DNA from: Phaseolus vulgaris
Lineage: Eukaryota; Streptophyta; Magnoliopsida; Fabales; Fabaceae
NCBI RefSeq assembly: GCF_000499845.2
Contig: NC_023757.2
Span: 37,595,314-37,659,313, forward strand
Reading direction: 5' to 3'
Length of the DNA stretch: 64,000 bases
Below the pieces are notes generated by a model. The model did not search any database. It had not been told where the DNA came from and saw only the letters and a program-made list of their open reading frames with translations. Shown here piece after piece: positions 33,177 to 45,219 of the stretch (positions are counted from its first letter, which is position 1; every line of letters begins with the position of its first letter). Position numbers and translations under genes: made by a program.

Positions 33177-35032
33177 TTGGTGAATGTATATCTATCATTC
33201 CCAACTTGCAAGTAAGATCTTCGAATTGTTTTGTGGAAAGTCCCTTAGTAAACATATCTGCCAATTGGAGTCTTGAAGGGATTTTGATAGAATCAATAGC
33301 TGAAAGAAAACTCTGGTGCTGCATAGAAAGTTTTTCTGTAGACACAAATTGGGATATAGGATATTTGGCACAAGATCTTTTTTCTTTTCTCAAGGCAATA
33401 GGTAAATCATTTAGGTTAGGTTCAAAAGCAGTATTTAAGGTGTCCTCAAGAGTCTTGTTGCCTTCGCTGATATTGTTTTCCAAAATATTTGTCTTCATTA
33501 TTCTTCTCTGGTAATGATGTTGGTGCAGGGTCTTTGTCATCCTCCCTAAGAACGAAATCCTGCAACAAAGGAAAAGGTAGCAACTCAAGGTCCTCAGCTT
33601 CTTGAATACTCTCCCTCTGAAGTTGAGAACTAGGAAAGAAAGACTCTGTTTCATGGAAGGTGACATCTTTGGAAATATACACTTTACGACTTTGAGGATG
33701 ATAACATTTGTACCCCTTTTTGTTGGGGGCATAACCGATGAAGACACATTTGATGGCACGAGGATCTAACTTACCCCGATAAGGACTATGAACATGGACA
33801 AAAGCAGGACAACCAAAGACACGATTCTGAAGACTATTCAACATGGGAATAAAAGGATAGAATGTGGTCATAACCTGAATAGGAGTAACACCCTCTAAAA
33901 CCCGAGATGGTAATCTATTAATCAAATAAGTGGCAGTCAGGACTGCTTCCCCCCAGTAAGATCTAGGAACAGATGTTTGGAAAAGTAAAGCTCGAGTAAC
34001 CTCAAGAAGATGACGATTTTTCCTTTCAGCAACCCCATTTTGTTGAGGAGTGTCCACACAGGTTAATTCATGAACAACTCCATTTTCCTCAAGGAACTTG
34101 GAAAGGTTTTGGTTCACATATTCTCTTCCATTATCATAAAGCAATCTCTTAATTGGACTTTCAAATTGTGTTTGAATCATTCTGTAAAACTTTACAAACA
34201 AGTGAAAAACTTCAGACTTATCTTTCATGAGGAATATCCAAGTAACCCGAGTACAATCATCAATAAATGAAACAAACCATTTTGCACCCGAGATATTAGG
34301 AATAGGTGAAGGTCCCCATACATCTGAATGAATAAGATCAAAAGGTTTAGAACTTTTATTACCATTGGGAGGAAAAGTTGTCCGATGGTGTTTAGCAAAC
34401 TGACAAACATCACAATGAAATGACTCAGCAGACACTTTTGTAAATAAAACAGGAAATAAGGACTTTAGGGTACTAAATGGAGGATGACCAAGACGTCTGT
34501 GTTGAAGCCATATCTGAGAGGATGACCAAGATTCACGACCTTGCTGAAAATTAGAAGTGTGTGCCTGTAGTCTAGCACCCTTTTTACTTTCTTCATGTTG
34601 TAAATAATATAACCCGCCCTGCTCTTTAGCAATTCCAATAGTCTTCCCCGTGGCAAGATCCTGAAAAACACAATGGGAAGGGAAAAATACCACTGCACAA
34701 TTTAAATCTTGGGTAATCTTTTGAATAGACAAGAGGTTATTGGATAGTTTGGGAACATGAAGCACATTTTTTAAAGGAAATGAAGGTTGAAGGTGAATGT
34801 TACCACAACCATTAATGGGGGTAGTGGAACCATTAGCAACAGTAATATATGGCTTACCGGATAAAGTAGTGTAGGATGAAAAAAAAGAGGAATGAGGTGT
34901 CATATGATCAGTAGCACCAGAGTCTATAATCCAGATATTTTCAGTACTAGAAGCATTAAAGGATAAAAAACTAGAACTCTTACCACTCATAGTAAAGGAA
35001 CAATAGCTAGATGGCTTACTAAGGGAGTCCAT
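33172..35032 (-). pseudogene. Copia polyprotein remnant: protease and integrase kept, gag and RT lost
   Basis: The main frame (35,032 down to 33,446; 528 residues) has the aspartic-protease motif DSGATDH (residues 37-43), the pre-integrase zinc finger (H178, H183, C207, C210) and an integrase core with D237, D300 and E336, the last two 35 residues apart as in the D,D-35-E signature. Next comes the downstream FGCPAFVHV and VFIGY region. It then runs out of frame. The neighbouring frame continues with KYPISQFVS, part of the region before reverse transcriptase. Near 33,275-33,280 this jumps directly to QLADMFTKGL and GMIDIHSP, the polyprotein C-terminus. So one frameshift (between about 33,450 and 33,500) and one large deletion separate it from an intact element. 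Gag is absent upstream. It cannot supply its own reverse transcriptase. Whether the protease-integrase frame is still translated is unknown. Confidence 0.88.
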
Positions 35033-35165
35033 GAGAGTTCAAAACCAACTTTTTTCAGATTGGCAAAATTTGATCATGTTCACGCACACAAAAAAAAAAA
35101 TCCGCCGGAAAAATTTTCCGGTAGCGGTTTCCGGCGAGCAGTGGCAGTTCCGGCGAGCGACGACA

Positions 35166-35409
35166 GTGGTGGTCGGTGGTGGTGGTCGGCGGTGGCAGTA
35201 ACGGTCAATGGTGCAAGGTGGTGGTGGTGGTCAATGGAGAAAGGATAAGGAAAATAAAAAGTTGCAGCAATGAAGGCTGTCCAACAAAAAAAATAATTGC
35301 AACAATGAAGGCTGTCCAAAAGAAAAATAATTGCAGCAACGAAGGCTGTCAAGAAAAATGATTACAGCAATGAAGGCTGTCAAGGAAAATGATTACAGCA
35401 ATGAAGGCT
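35166..35409. repeat. GGT-rich microsatellite and 31-35 bp tandem in the Copia leader
   Basis: 35,166-35,235 is a GGTGGT/GGC-rich simple repeat. 35,263-35,409 holds five units starting TGCAGCAATGAAGGCTGTC at 35,263, 35,298, 35,332, 35,363 and 35,394. They occupy the place where gag is expected, and their open frames are low-complexity artefacts. Confidence 0.75.
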
Positions 35410-35449
35410 AAAAAAAAAAATTGCGGAAGCAGAGTCTCCTAGATCAGGA

Positions 35450-35461
35450 GCTCTGATACCA
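35450..35461 (-). other. Copia primer-binding site (initiator tRNA-Met)
   Basis: On the minus strand it reads TGGTATCAGAGC, the standard plant Copia sequence complementary to the 3' end of initiator tRNA-Met, two bases inside the 5' LTR. Confidence 0.9.
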
Positions 35462-35463
35462 AG

Positions 35464-35707
35464 TGGAAAGAAATAGAGATGAAATATATTTCTGATATAT
35501 CTTACAAATGTGATTACAGTTTCTATTTATAGACTGTTTTACAACCTAATTAAAGAAAGAAATAATAGGTGATGAAAGCCAGAAATAAATAATGAGTGTT
35601 TAAAGCTGTACAAATCAAATAAAATAAAATCACTAACAAATCTGTACTAATAAATATAAAATGGAATCTGCACTTAATTATAACATAATTCTCCTGATTA
35701 TGCAACA
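35464..35707 (-). repeat. Copia 5' LTR
   Basis: A 244-bp copy beginning TGTTGCATAATC on the minus strand and ending TTTCCA. It is collinear with the copy at 32,927-33,164. Confidence 0.9.
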
Positions 35708-36130
35708 GTTAGTTTGAATTTTATTGAATTACATAAATGCTTTATTAATATGATCATTTGATTATAGCAGAATTGTAGTGGTTTTTATAAAATTATTCTT
35801 AGTAGTTATATAATTATTCATGGTTGTTATATTACCTTTAATAGTTATTGTTGTTGGAAAAATAATCTAGAAGTCCTTTGTTGGCTAATGATTCTCTAAC
35901 ATTTTTTTAAAAATTTTATAGTAGTTGTATTTTGATTTGACAATTTAGTTTAGTTTCTTTTATTGACTCTTATAGCTAATTAATATTGACTTTCATTAGA
36001 ATGTTGATGATGATGTGAATGATGTGTTTTAATGTTGATTGTGTTGTGATTCTATTTTATAAAATATTGTTTTATGGTAATCATTAATCAATTGCTTTGT
36101 ATACACTCATTTATCATATTGCTGTATGAC
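35708..36130 (+). repeat. Module M5 end, copy C (resumes after the Copia element)
   Basis: Starts GTTAGTTTGAATTTTATTGA and matches 11,238-11,650 (shared AATAATCTAGAAGTCCTTTG). It shows that the Copia element split one module. Confidence 0.65.
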
Positions 36131-36960
36131 AAATCTTAAAGCCCTCTAAGAGAAAGGTTCCTGGGTTGCTTTGTGGAAAGTTTTAAACTCGCTCGCAATG
36201 GTAAAGGATGGATCAATGTGCTTTTATGCAAGAATTATTAGTAAATTCATTTACGTGAATTCTTAGTATAATTCTCTAGTTGATTATGACGAGTTTTTAA
36301 CCTTTTCAGCTTATGGCTGGTTCCCTAACATTTCTTTTGCCTATGGATGATATGAAAAGCCCAACAATCAAGGGCTCAACATAAAGAAAGTCTTTTTTGA
36401 GTTTCCCTTCTATTATTCTTTTTGCTGGTATTGATAACATAAGGATTGAACTATGATGTGTTTATCTGCAATGGTGTTTGGATTAGTTGGGTAACATCGC
36501 ATAGTCATCTTATCAAATTTCTATACTTTGTCTTAATAAGAGTGTTTATTGTTTCCTTCAATTTTTGGACTATCGTTTCCTTCAATTAAATTTGGTGTTT
36601 GTGTTCATTCCTTTTCAGCAAGTCCTGAGTCTTTGAGATTTCTTTTGGTGGTTGAGGAACTACAGAATGGTTGTAGATCAGGATATCCTAATTTCTCTAT
36701 ACTTGATCACCGAACATTGAATAGTGATTTGTTCTTATGCAGTAAACATAAGGATTTAATTTTGATTATTTTCGTATAATGTCCTTTATCTCATGGAGTA
36801 TGTTATGTGGCATAATAGTTTAATTGTAATTTGCTTCTTTGCAGCGTGAAATTGGCTTACCGTATTGCATCTTATGGGGTATGTTATGAGTGACCGTGTC
36901 TCCCTTAATTTTTTAATTTATCTAATAGTCCTTTATTACCTGTTATAGTTTTGTTGAATT
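36131..36960 (+). repeat. Module M6, copy C: second single copy of the 300-bp monomer
   Basis: Collinear with 11,640-12,400. The monomer landmarks occur once, at 36,257-36,525, with TTATCTGCAATGGTG in place of TTATCTGCAGTGGTG, so the TGCAG site is lost in this copy. Confidence 0.7.
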
Positions 36961-37990
36961 ATTGTTCTTTATAGGGATGTGTGGTAATTAGCAAGAGCTC
37001 AGGACTATTTGGTTTCAATTTTTTTATAACAAAACTTTATTTTGCCTTTATTAGTTTCCTTCATTGACAAATGAATTTTGAACTTGGTTCTTGCAAAGCA
37101 TCAATGTCCTTGCCTAATTTGTGTTTCAAGATTATTGATCTTTCGTATTGAAGTTCTGAAAATTTAGGTGGAGCAGTATTGAAAAGATGGATCTTGAAGT
37201 TATTCCTTTCATTTTAGTAGTGTAATTAGCAAGAGCTCAGGATTATTTGCCTCCATTCTTTGATTACAGAACTTTTTATTTTGTTTGTTCCTGCATCGAC
37301 AAATGAATTTTGAACTTGTTCTTGCATAATTTATCATTGGGAGGAAATGAATTGGTGGTTTAGGTTTGGGAAACAGTGGATCGGGACCCTGTGGAAATTT
37401 AGGTTTTGTTCTATGTTTATTATTTCTTTGCTGTTATTATTCACGGATAAACTTGTGGACTGGGAATGTTTACCTCTATATGACAGGCACTGTAAACGTC
37501 TGTGTCAGCTATTTAATTTTCTCTTTCTTGTCCACACTCAGACATTTCTTTCAGCAACTGAGTCATTTAAAAGAGAGTTTCGTTTCTTTTCATGTTCTTT
37601 ATTGTCAAAATAACCTTTCTTTCTTTCTTATCAGCTATAGTATTTAGTTTCACTGTGATCTCGGGATGTGTTATTTGGAAGTGATGTGGTTATTCATCCA
37701 AGGATTAATGTGTTATTTGGAAGTGATGTGGTTATTCATTCAAGGATTGAGTTCCATTCTCTTCGACTTGCTTTTGTTTGTTGTGTTCATTGCTATCAAA
37801 CAACTTTCTTCCTTTTAAATGTATGGAGTCTATTTTTTTAAGATGAAATCCCCACTAAATGTAATGTTTTTTTTTTCTTTCTTTTTCATCATTGCCTAGT
37901 TATTTCTGTTTCTCATAGGCTTGGTCTCATCCCTTCAACTTGCATTTGTTTGTGTTCATTGCTATCAAACAGCTTTCTTCTTTTTAAATG
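36961..37990 (+). repeat. Module M7, copy C
   Basis: Collinear with 12,400-13,390. It includes the GTGTTATTTGGAAGTGATGT pair (37,669 and 37,711). Open frames of 88-93 codons near 37,347-37,647 are not preserved in frame in the other copies. Confidence 0.6.
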
Positions 37991-39690
37991 TATGGAGCCT
38001 TTTTTGCTACGTCTAGATGTTGATTTTCTTGTGTTCATTCATTTTTAGGTGTTGATTTGTTCGTGTTAATTCCTTTTTAGCATCTCGAGACTGCCGGAAT
38101 GGTTGAGGATTAAAATCTGAAATTGTTTAGAACCACCAATAATTCAGGATAACCTTCAACTTTGTTTTAGGTGTCATTTGTTTTATGTCTCTCTTTGTTT
38201 TAAATGTCTTATTGTCTCTATACTTCAACTTTATGAGCCGTTTGTAGCCTTCCTGAATTCTTGGGGTGTACAGGACAAACATGCAACAGATGTGAGGTAG
38301 GAAAGATGTGAGTATCCTTGAAGCTTGAATACTGGCAGGAGATCCTTGAAGCTTTAGGTTTTGGTATCCACACATATTTTTGTCTTTAATTGGGACTGGC
38401 TATTTGAATTTCTCTGGTTTTTGAATTCCTTCAATTCATTAATTCATTTTGTCCTTTCTTAAATTCTGGGTCTTTATTACCAATATCTATTTGAATTTAA
38501 ATATAGTTCTTAAATTTTTTATGTATAGGTGTTGATTCGTTTGTGTTCATTCCTTTTTAGCATGTAAGACTGGTTGAGGATTAAAATCTGCAACTGTACA
38601 CGAAAAAACAAGCAACGGATGTGAGCTAGGATATCTGAATACTGGAAGGACATGCTTGATTCTATAGGTTATCCATACTCTTTGATGACAGATGTCTACT
38701 TGAGTTTGGATGTAGTTATTTATTTGATGACTGAGATCTATCATATGTAACTGTTTATCTGCTTGTGTTAGTTCCTTTTCAGCAGGGGATTCTGGTTTAG
38801 GATAAAAAAACATAAATTTGAATATTGTTCTTGTCCGATTATCAAAATATGTAAAACCTAGCTATTTGATGTTGATTCTTTTTTAGCACATTAAAGGTTA
38901 ATAATAATACAATACTCAGGGAAGATGTCTCCTCTTTATTTGAAACTTTGTAGATTGAGCATATTTTTCGAGACTGATATATGAGGTAGGATGTGGAAAC
39001 ACTGGGATTTGTGAAGCTTTAGGTTTTGTTATCCTTACATTTCTTATGTTTTTATTTGTGACTAACTAAACTTCTTGTTTGGATGCTAAGTTTTGGTTGG
39101 ATTCATTGCAGACCTTGTAGTGTGTCTGACAGTTCTTATTGGTGTATATGTAGCAATCACTAGCAGACTATTAGAGGTCCTGTAATTTGGGGAGGATTTG
39201 TCTGACAGAATTTCTAACAACTTAATATGAAGTACTGAATTAATAGTGAAAAAAAAGATAAAGAAAAAATATCATGGCCATTAAAAGTTTATGTTTCTTG
39301 TCCTGTTCAGCCATGGCACTTGTCAGTGAGCTCTTGCTTCTTTCTCTATTGCCCCATATGCATACTTTTTCGCATTTCTTACTCTTTTTTTAAGTTGTTC
39401 ATTTTTAAGTAATTTAGGCTTCTCATACTGGTTTCATAGTGAAATTTGAGCCTTTTACATGGTGCCATTGAAATTAAGGAGGGAATTAATGATCTTTAGT
39501 TTTATAGTACTGAATTAATTTGGATTTGCTTAGGTGTAGCAAATTTGAAAGGTCATTTTCTTAGTTATTACTTCATTTACTAAATTATCAAGAGCATTGA
39601 ACAATTTGATTTTGTAGTGTTTTGTTTGCTGCCTTGACAAATGAATCTTGCATTCTATTGTTTTTAGTAATTTTGGGTTACATTCTGAAT
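37991..39690 (+). repeat. Module M8, copy C (without the solo LTR)
   Basis: Collinear with 17,601-19,260. At the position of the solo LTR it reads AGGTTTTGTTATCCTTACAT, the empty site. It has an extra stretch at about 39,130-39,340 not seen in copy A. Confidence 0.65.
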
Positions 39691-40113
39691 ATGACATATG
39701 ATGATCTCTTATATCTTCCAAAATGAGAATGATCTCCAACATTAGAGCTGTATTTAGTTCTATCTCCAATGTGAGAATGAGAAAATTGAGAGCTGTATTT
39801 AGTTTTATCTCCAATTATCTCTAATATTAGAATGAGAAACAACAGTAGTTGAAATGTTTTCTTGTAATCTATCTTCGTGTGCTATGATTCAGTTCTCTCT
39901 CCATATATGAGAATAAAAAATGAGAAAGAGAAACAACATTATTTGGAATGTTTTGTCGTAATCTTCTTGCACTATGATTTTGTTCTCTCCCAATATGCGA
40001 ATGAGAAAATGAAAAACAACAGTATTTAGAAAGTTTTGTCGTAATCTTGCGCTATGATTTGGTTCTCTCCTCAATATGCAATGAGAAGATGAGAAACAAC
40101 ATTCCTTAACTTG
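39691..40113 (+). repeat. Module M9, copy C
   Basis: Diverged units of about 80 bp, as at 19,261-19,640. The array is shorter than in copy A. Confidence 0.6.
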
Positions 40114-40268
40114 TAATTGATTTTATATTAATTGTTTAACTATTCACTTCATGTTTTTCTAATTTGAAGATATCTCTTTACTAAAAACAATGTAATTAAT
40201 TTTATATTAATTGTTTAGCTATTCACTTCATATTGTTCTAATTTGAAGATATCTCTTTACTACTGAGT
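40114..40268 (+). repeat. 79-bp tandem duplication
   Basis: Copies start TAATTGATTTTATATTAATT (40,114) and TAATTAATTTTATATTAATT (40,193), and both continue to GAAGATATCTCTTTACTA. Confidence 0.85.
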
Positions 40269-40857
40269 GAATTCATACTAAAGATTATACCTTGATTTTT
40301 AAAGGTACACCTTTCAAGTAAAATTTGTGTCCATCAATAACACAAAACGCCTATAGTATATAAAAGTGCTAAAACAAATGTTGTAAAACTATAAGAAAAT
40401 TTTAAAATCTACAAATAAAAACATAATACCATAAAACATATTATACTAGAATCAAACTTGTTCAACTTCAAATTACACACTAATAATAAAACTAATAATG
40501 TGGAAAATATTTTAAAAAAAACATTAGTTAATAAAGAAATAAGTTTTTTTTTTCAAATTGATAAAATATATAAATATTTATTAAAATAAAATGCATTAAA
40601 ATTTTATATAATTTGTAAAATTTAAAATGTTAGTAATTGTACTTGAATTAACATTAAAACTCTTAAAATTTAATTATCAACTAAGAAGTTAATGAATGAT
40701 CTTCTTAAATATCATAAACATATTTAAGTAATAACTAATGTAATGTTGTTTCTCCTCCTGCTTTAAGTCTGCTGCTTTAAGTGTGTGCTGTTTTAAGTCT
40801 GCTAACAGCTGTTTATAGGTTGTCTCAACAGTGAATCTTGACCTCCATTTCTATATA
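40269..40857 (+). promoter_or_regulatory. Promoter-like start D: upstream region and TATA box
   Basis: 40,480-40,750 is paralogous to 21,840-22,025 upstream of start B. TATATA lies at 40,852-40,857 in the context CCATTTCTATATACATCC, and the downstream sequence CCAAGATCTTTCC with TTTTGTTGGTATTGCTTCGA matches starts A to C. A CTTTAAGTCTGCTG motif is locally repeated at about 40,761-40,805. Confidence 0.4.
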
Positions 40858-42350
40858 CATCCAAGATCTTTCCTTAGTAGGTTCTGGTATCTTTCATTTA
40901 TCATATTTGACTATTGACTTTGATGATTGAATTTTGTTGGTATTGCTTCGATGATTGAATATTTTTAGCATTTTTTCGGGATTGTTGTGCTTCTTACTAG
41001 TTCACTTCTTGACAAGTCTCCACAAGGTTTTGTCGAATTATATGATGTTTGCAATTCATCGATGTGCTTTTGTTGTATTGTAGAATCCAAGAACTATTAG
41101 TAAATGATCGATTGATGTGCTGTTATCTGTCGGATTACCTTTATGTAATGAGGCATAAGGGTTGAATCGGTGTTTGAACTATTTTTGCTTAATGTCCTGC
41201 AGCATCGCATGGAGTATGTTATGAGGCACAAAGGTTGAATTTATGTTTGAATTATTTTCGCTTAATGTTCTGCAGCATCTCATGGAGAATGTTATGACTC
41301 ATAATTGTGATTTGTTTCTCTGTAGCGGTGTTTGGATGATTTGCATAGTGTCTGCATCTTATGAGTATGTATGGTTTTCGCTTGGTGTCTTGTACCTCAT
41401 GGAGTATGTTATGAGCGACCGTCTCTCCCTTGGGTTTTTAATTCTTGAATTTATCTTAACGTTCTATACTTCGTCCTCTGTTACCTGTTATAGATTTTTT
41501 GTTGAATTCTTGTTCTTTCCAGGGATGTGTGGAGTAGGACATGGAAACAATGGCACGATATTCCTTGAACGGTTAAGCATTAGTATTTATTTATTTTTTA
41601 CTCTTACATCAATTTTTTCTTTTACATTAATTTTTAAGTGGCCAAACTTGTTGGTTGGATTTTTATTTTTTCTTCCTAGGCATAACCAAATTTATAATGG
41701 AGGCCACTGAACGTCCAATTTTAATAGATGATAATGACAAATGGATTGAATTATGATATTGTCTCTCGGGATGCTTGAATTTATGATCGTGTCTTTGTGC
41801 ACTGTGATTTTAGTCACATATTGGTGGTCTCAGGCATAGATAAATTGAAAAGAAGGATCTTGGAGTCATTTCTTTCATGTTATTAGTGGTAAATAGAAAG
41901 AGCTCAGGACTATTTGGATTCAATTTTTTTATTACAAAACTTTATTTCGTCTTTATTAGTTTCCTTTGTTGTCAAATGAATTTTGAACTTGGTTCTTGCA
42001 GAGCAACAATGTTCTTGCCTAATTTGTGTTGCCTCTTATTAATTTCTCTGGACTTGATCACCTAATAGTAAGGATTGATTTTTTTTTGTCAGGTGTTGCA
42101 TAGCATTGAGCTTGGTATGACTTTCTCTATTGGCTTTTCATTCTTGAATTTATGAATTCATCTTCTCTAGTTTCTATAACTTCTATTAAGAGCGTCAGTA
42201 GTTTTCTTTAATTCTTGGGTTTTACAGCTAACACAATCAATGAATCATTTTGAAGGTATTACAGTAGTTTTGGACTTGATCACCCAACATATGGGTTGAA
42301 TTGTGAACTGGTTTCTCTACTGTAATATTTGGAAGTGTTTCTTGTAATCT
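40858..42350 (+). repeat. Module M1 with M7-like pieces, copy D
   Basis: Contains the AATGTCCTGCAGCATC and GGAGTATGTTATGAGGC segments shared with the 1.26-kb blocks (41,190-41,290), then an M7-like piece (41,880-42,030). A T-rich plus-strand frame of about 155 codons at 41,243-41,710 has no recognisable domain and is not conserved in the paralogous blocks. Confidence 0.5.
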
Positions 42351-43385
42351 TCCTGTGTTGTGTCGAGCCTACGAGCGACTCCCTTGGTTTTGAATTTGTG
42401 GCCTCCCTTTGTTTTCAAATTTTGAATTTACCTTAACATTTCTGTACTATGTCATGTCATCTCTTTAAAAGAGATTAGTTCTCTCGAATCCCCATGGTTC
42501 TTGATGAGCTTTTACGGGAAGGCAATAAATATATGTGGGCTGGTTTTAGAAACAGTAGAACTTTAGGTTTTATTATCTTCGCTGTTATTCTTTTAGCTAA
42601 ACTTGTGGAGTGGGAGTTCTTGTAGACCAGCACTATATGAGTATGAGAGGCTTTGACATTTGTGTTGCAGTGACTTACTATGTGTTGCAATGTCTGTTGG
42701 ATTGTGGAGGCAATTGCGGTAGATTATTGGACTTTCTGTGAAGCTTTAGGTTTTATTATGTTTCTATTCATTATGTGTTGGAATGGCTGTATTCTCTCTT
42801 GTTGGTTGAATAGTAGGAAGCTACATGTGTCAGTCACTGTGTGTCTAAGCTAGGGCGATATTTGACTATGCTTTATCCTTGATCTCATGATCTCAACTAT
42901 CTTCCAAAATGAGAATGTTCTCCATAATGACTGCAATGTTTAGTTATATTTCCAATATGAGAATGAAAAACTATAGTTTTAAAAAGTATAGTTTTCTCCC
43001 TCAAGGCTATGAGTGACCTATTCCAAAAGGAAAGCTCCAACATGAGAGCTCTATTTACTTCTTTCGGGTTGGGGTCTCACTATTTGTGATTGGGTATGGA
43101 AGCAGACTGTATCTTATTGCTAATTATATTTCTCAATCTTAGTCCCTTGCTGATTTTGGTCTTTATTATTTAATGTTTTTGGACTTGATCACCTAACATA
43201 TGGGCTGAACTGTTGTTTATCTACAATAGTATTTCAAAGTGTTTTTGTAATCTTCTTCGTGCTCTTGGTTTTGAATTTGTGGCTTCCCTTGATAATTTAG
43301 ATTTGTGAATTTATCTTACTGTTTCTGTACTTTGTCATGTCATCTTTTTAAGAAGATTAGTTTTCTCAAATCGCCAAGAGTCTTC
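42351..43385 (+). repeat. Module M2, copy D
   Basis: Collinear with 5,841-6,903. It ends with one unexpanded 22-bp-type unit, GCCAAGAGTCTTCTTGAGC (43,373-43,391), followed at once by the head segment, which is the likely ancestral state of the minisatellites. Confidence 0.7.
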
Positions 43386-44275
43386 TTGAGCTTTTACATG
43401 AAGGACGTATGCGTCAGGTTTTGGTAACACTGGATGGAGATACAGTTAAACTTTAGGTTTTATTATTTTGCATTCATTATTTTCTTTGTTGTTATTCTTT
43501 TTGCTACTCTTGTGGAGTGGGAGTTCTTGTAGTTGGGCCTTTGACTTTGACTATTTGATTATCTTCTTCTACTTGTGTTGCAGTGAACACTTACCATGGA
43601 TGTTTGTTGCAGTGAAGCTTTAGGTTTTATTACTTTTCCACTCACTATTTTTCTTATATGCTCGATTTGGAATGTCTACAGTCTCTCTTATTGGTTGGAT
43701 AGTTGGAAGGTATCTTATTGTGTGTATTTAAGCAAGAGCGATACGTCTAGGTCCTCCATCTTCTACCCAGATTGGTTATAGTTTTCTTGAATTCATTGGC
43801 CTTACAGGAAAGCTAAGCAAAGTAGTGTGGTGTAGGACTTAAAAATGGTGGGTGAAAATTCTGTGATCTGTGAAGCTAAATGTTTTTTTCACCTGTACAT
43901 TGTTTGTTCATCTGAATTAATTTTTAACTGTCTCAACTTGTTGGTTTGATTATTTATTTTTATTTTATTTTTATCAGCACTTGTTGGTTTGATTATAATC
44001 TTGGTTGTAACTTGTTGATTTGATTATAATCTTGGGTGTATTTTGATGGTGTATGGTTCGTAAGAGGCATTGTGGGATGAGCATGAGGCAAGTGGGATTG
44101 GGCTTTACTCTTTGATTTGATGGTTTGCTTCTTGGTTTGGAAAGTTCTACTGTTTAATTTTGATGACTTCTCTGCATAATCCTCGAACATAGGCCTTTGC
44201 CTCTTTTATTAGTTTTCCAAAACCTTTCGATTCATTATTCTTGATCACCAAACATATGGGTTGAGTTGTGAACTT
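43386..44275 (+). repeat. Module M3, copy D
   Basis: Collinear with 8,146-9,020 and 13,946-14,770 but missing some internal stretches. The GGTTTGATTATAATCTTGG element is repeated here too (43,985 and 44,015). Confidence 0.6.
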
Positions 44276-45219
44276 GTTTGGAATTTTTGCTCTTTACCGC
44301 TATAAGACAAGCAATGGATGTGTGTGGGGACAATGTAGAAACATGGGCAGGGGATCATTTGTGACTAGCTATTTGCATGCAGTCTTTTATTTGGTGACAG
44401 AGATCTATCAAAATAAAAAGATTGGTTGAGCATTAAAATCCATAAGTGTTTAGAATTTCCTCTATTTTATTTTTTCAGATTTGATCACCAAACATAAGGA
44501 TTTTGTTTTCATTTGTTTCTCTACAGTGGTGTTTGCATTATTTTTCATGCTAGGTCTAATCGATCATATTATGAGTGAATATCACTCGTATATTTAGTCT
44601 CTTTGAGCAACAAAAGCAACAACTATGAGGTAGAATGTAGACACCCTAGCACGTGATCCAGTGAAGCTTTATGTTTGAATTTTTGTGTGCATTTATTCGT
44701 GACTGGCTAAACTTGTTTGGATTTTCTGTTTTTGATTGGATTCTCGTGGCTAGGTTTTGGTAACCTGAATTCTTTAGTGTAGTTATCATTTCCCCTGAAT
44801 TCTTGATTGTTGTTTTGACAGGGTAGGGTTTGGGAGAAGTTATAAGTCTTCTGGGTTTTTTGGATTAGGAATTGTCCAAGTAACAACTGTGTATCTACAA
44901 GTTTGATATATGTGATGATTAGAAATTGTCCAAGTACCAACAGTAAGTTTGAAATCATGTGATGTGCTTGTCAGATATTTTCTATTAATATATCTGTATT
45001 TTGTATTGTTAGTTTTATTCTTGCATTGAATTACCTAGATGTTTTGTTAAATATGATCATTTAACTATAATAGAATTGCAGTGCTTTTCATAAAATTTTG
45101 ACATGAATGGACCAATTCCTGGCTCGAAGTACTAATGTTATCCATGTGCGATATCATGTTTGGCCAGGTCTATGATGATTAAAGAGGATCTGGAGATCTT
45201 GATTTTGGGTCTTTCCTAT
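44276..45219 (+). repeat. Module M5, copy D (no TA expansion)
   Basis: Collinear with parts of 10,460-11,270. At the microsatellite position it reads TTCTATTAATATATCTGTAT, without a long TA run. Confidence 0.55.

Larger units (their letters stand above)
32925..35707 (-). mobile_element. Internally deleted Copia LTR retrotransposon
   Basis: The element is 2.8 kb, shorter than autonomous Copia elements (usually about 5 kb). Order on the minus strand: 5' LTR (35,464-35,707), primer-binding site (35,450-35,461), a non-coding stretch where gag should be, protease and integrase coding, a deletion of most of reverse transcriptase and RNase H, the polyprotein C-terminus, polypurine tract (33,165-33,176) and 3' LTR (32,927-33,164). 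The flanking 5-mers GCTAG (32,920-32,924) and GTTAG (35,708-35,712) are a likely target duplication with one mismatch. It sits inside an M5 module whose empty counterparts are seen at about 11,231-11,250 and 16,521-16,540. By eye the LTRs differ by about eight substitutions and two small indels over 238 bp. Confidence 0.9.

Noticed and set aside
35080..35361. Short frames in both directions rich in V/G or H/A
   Set aside because: They are translations of the GGT microsatellite and the 31-35 bp tandem in the Copia leader.
41243..41710. Plus-strand frame of about 155 codons
   Set aside because: T-rich, hydrophobic by composition, no recognised domain, and not preserved in the paralogous blocks at 22.9, 26.4 and 28.6 kb.
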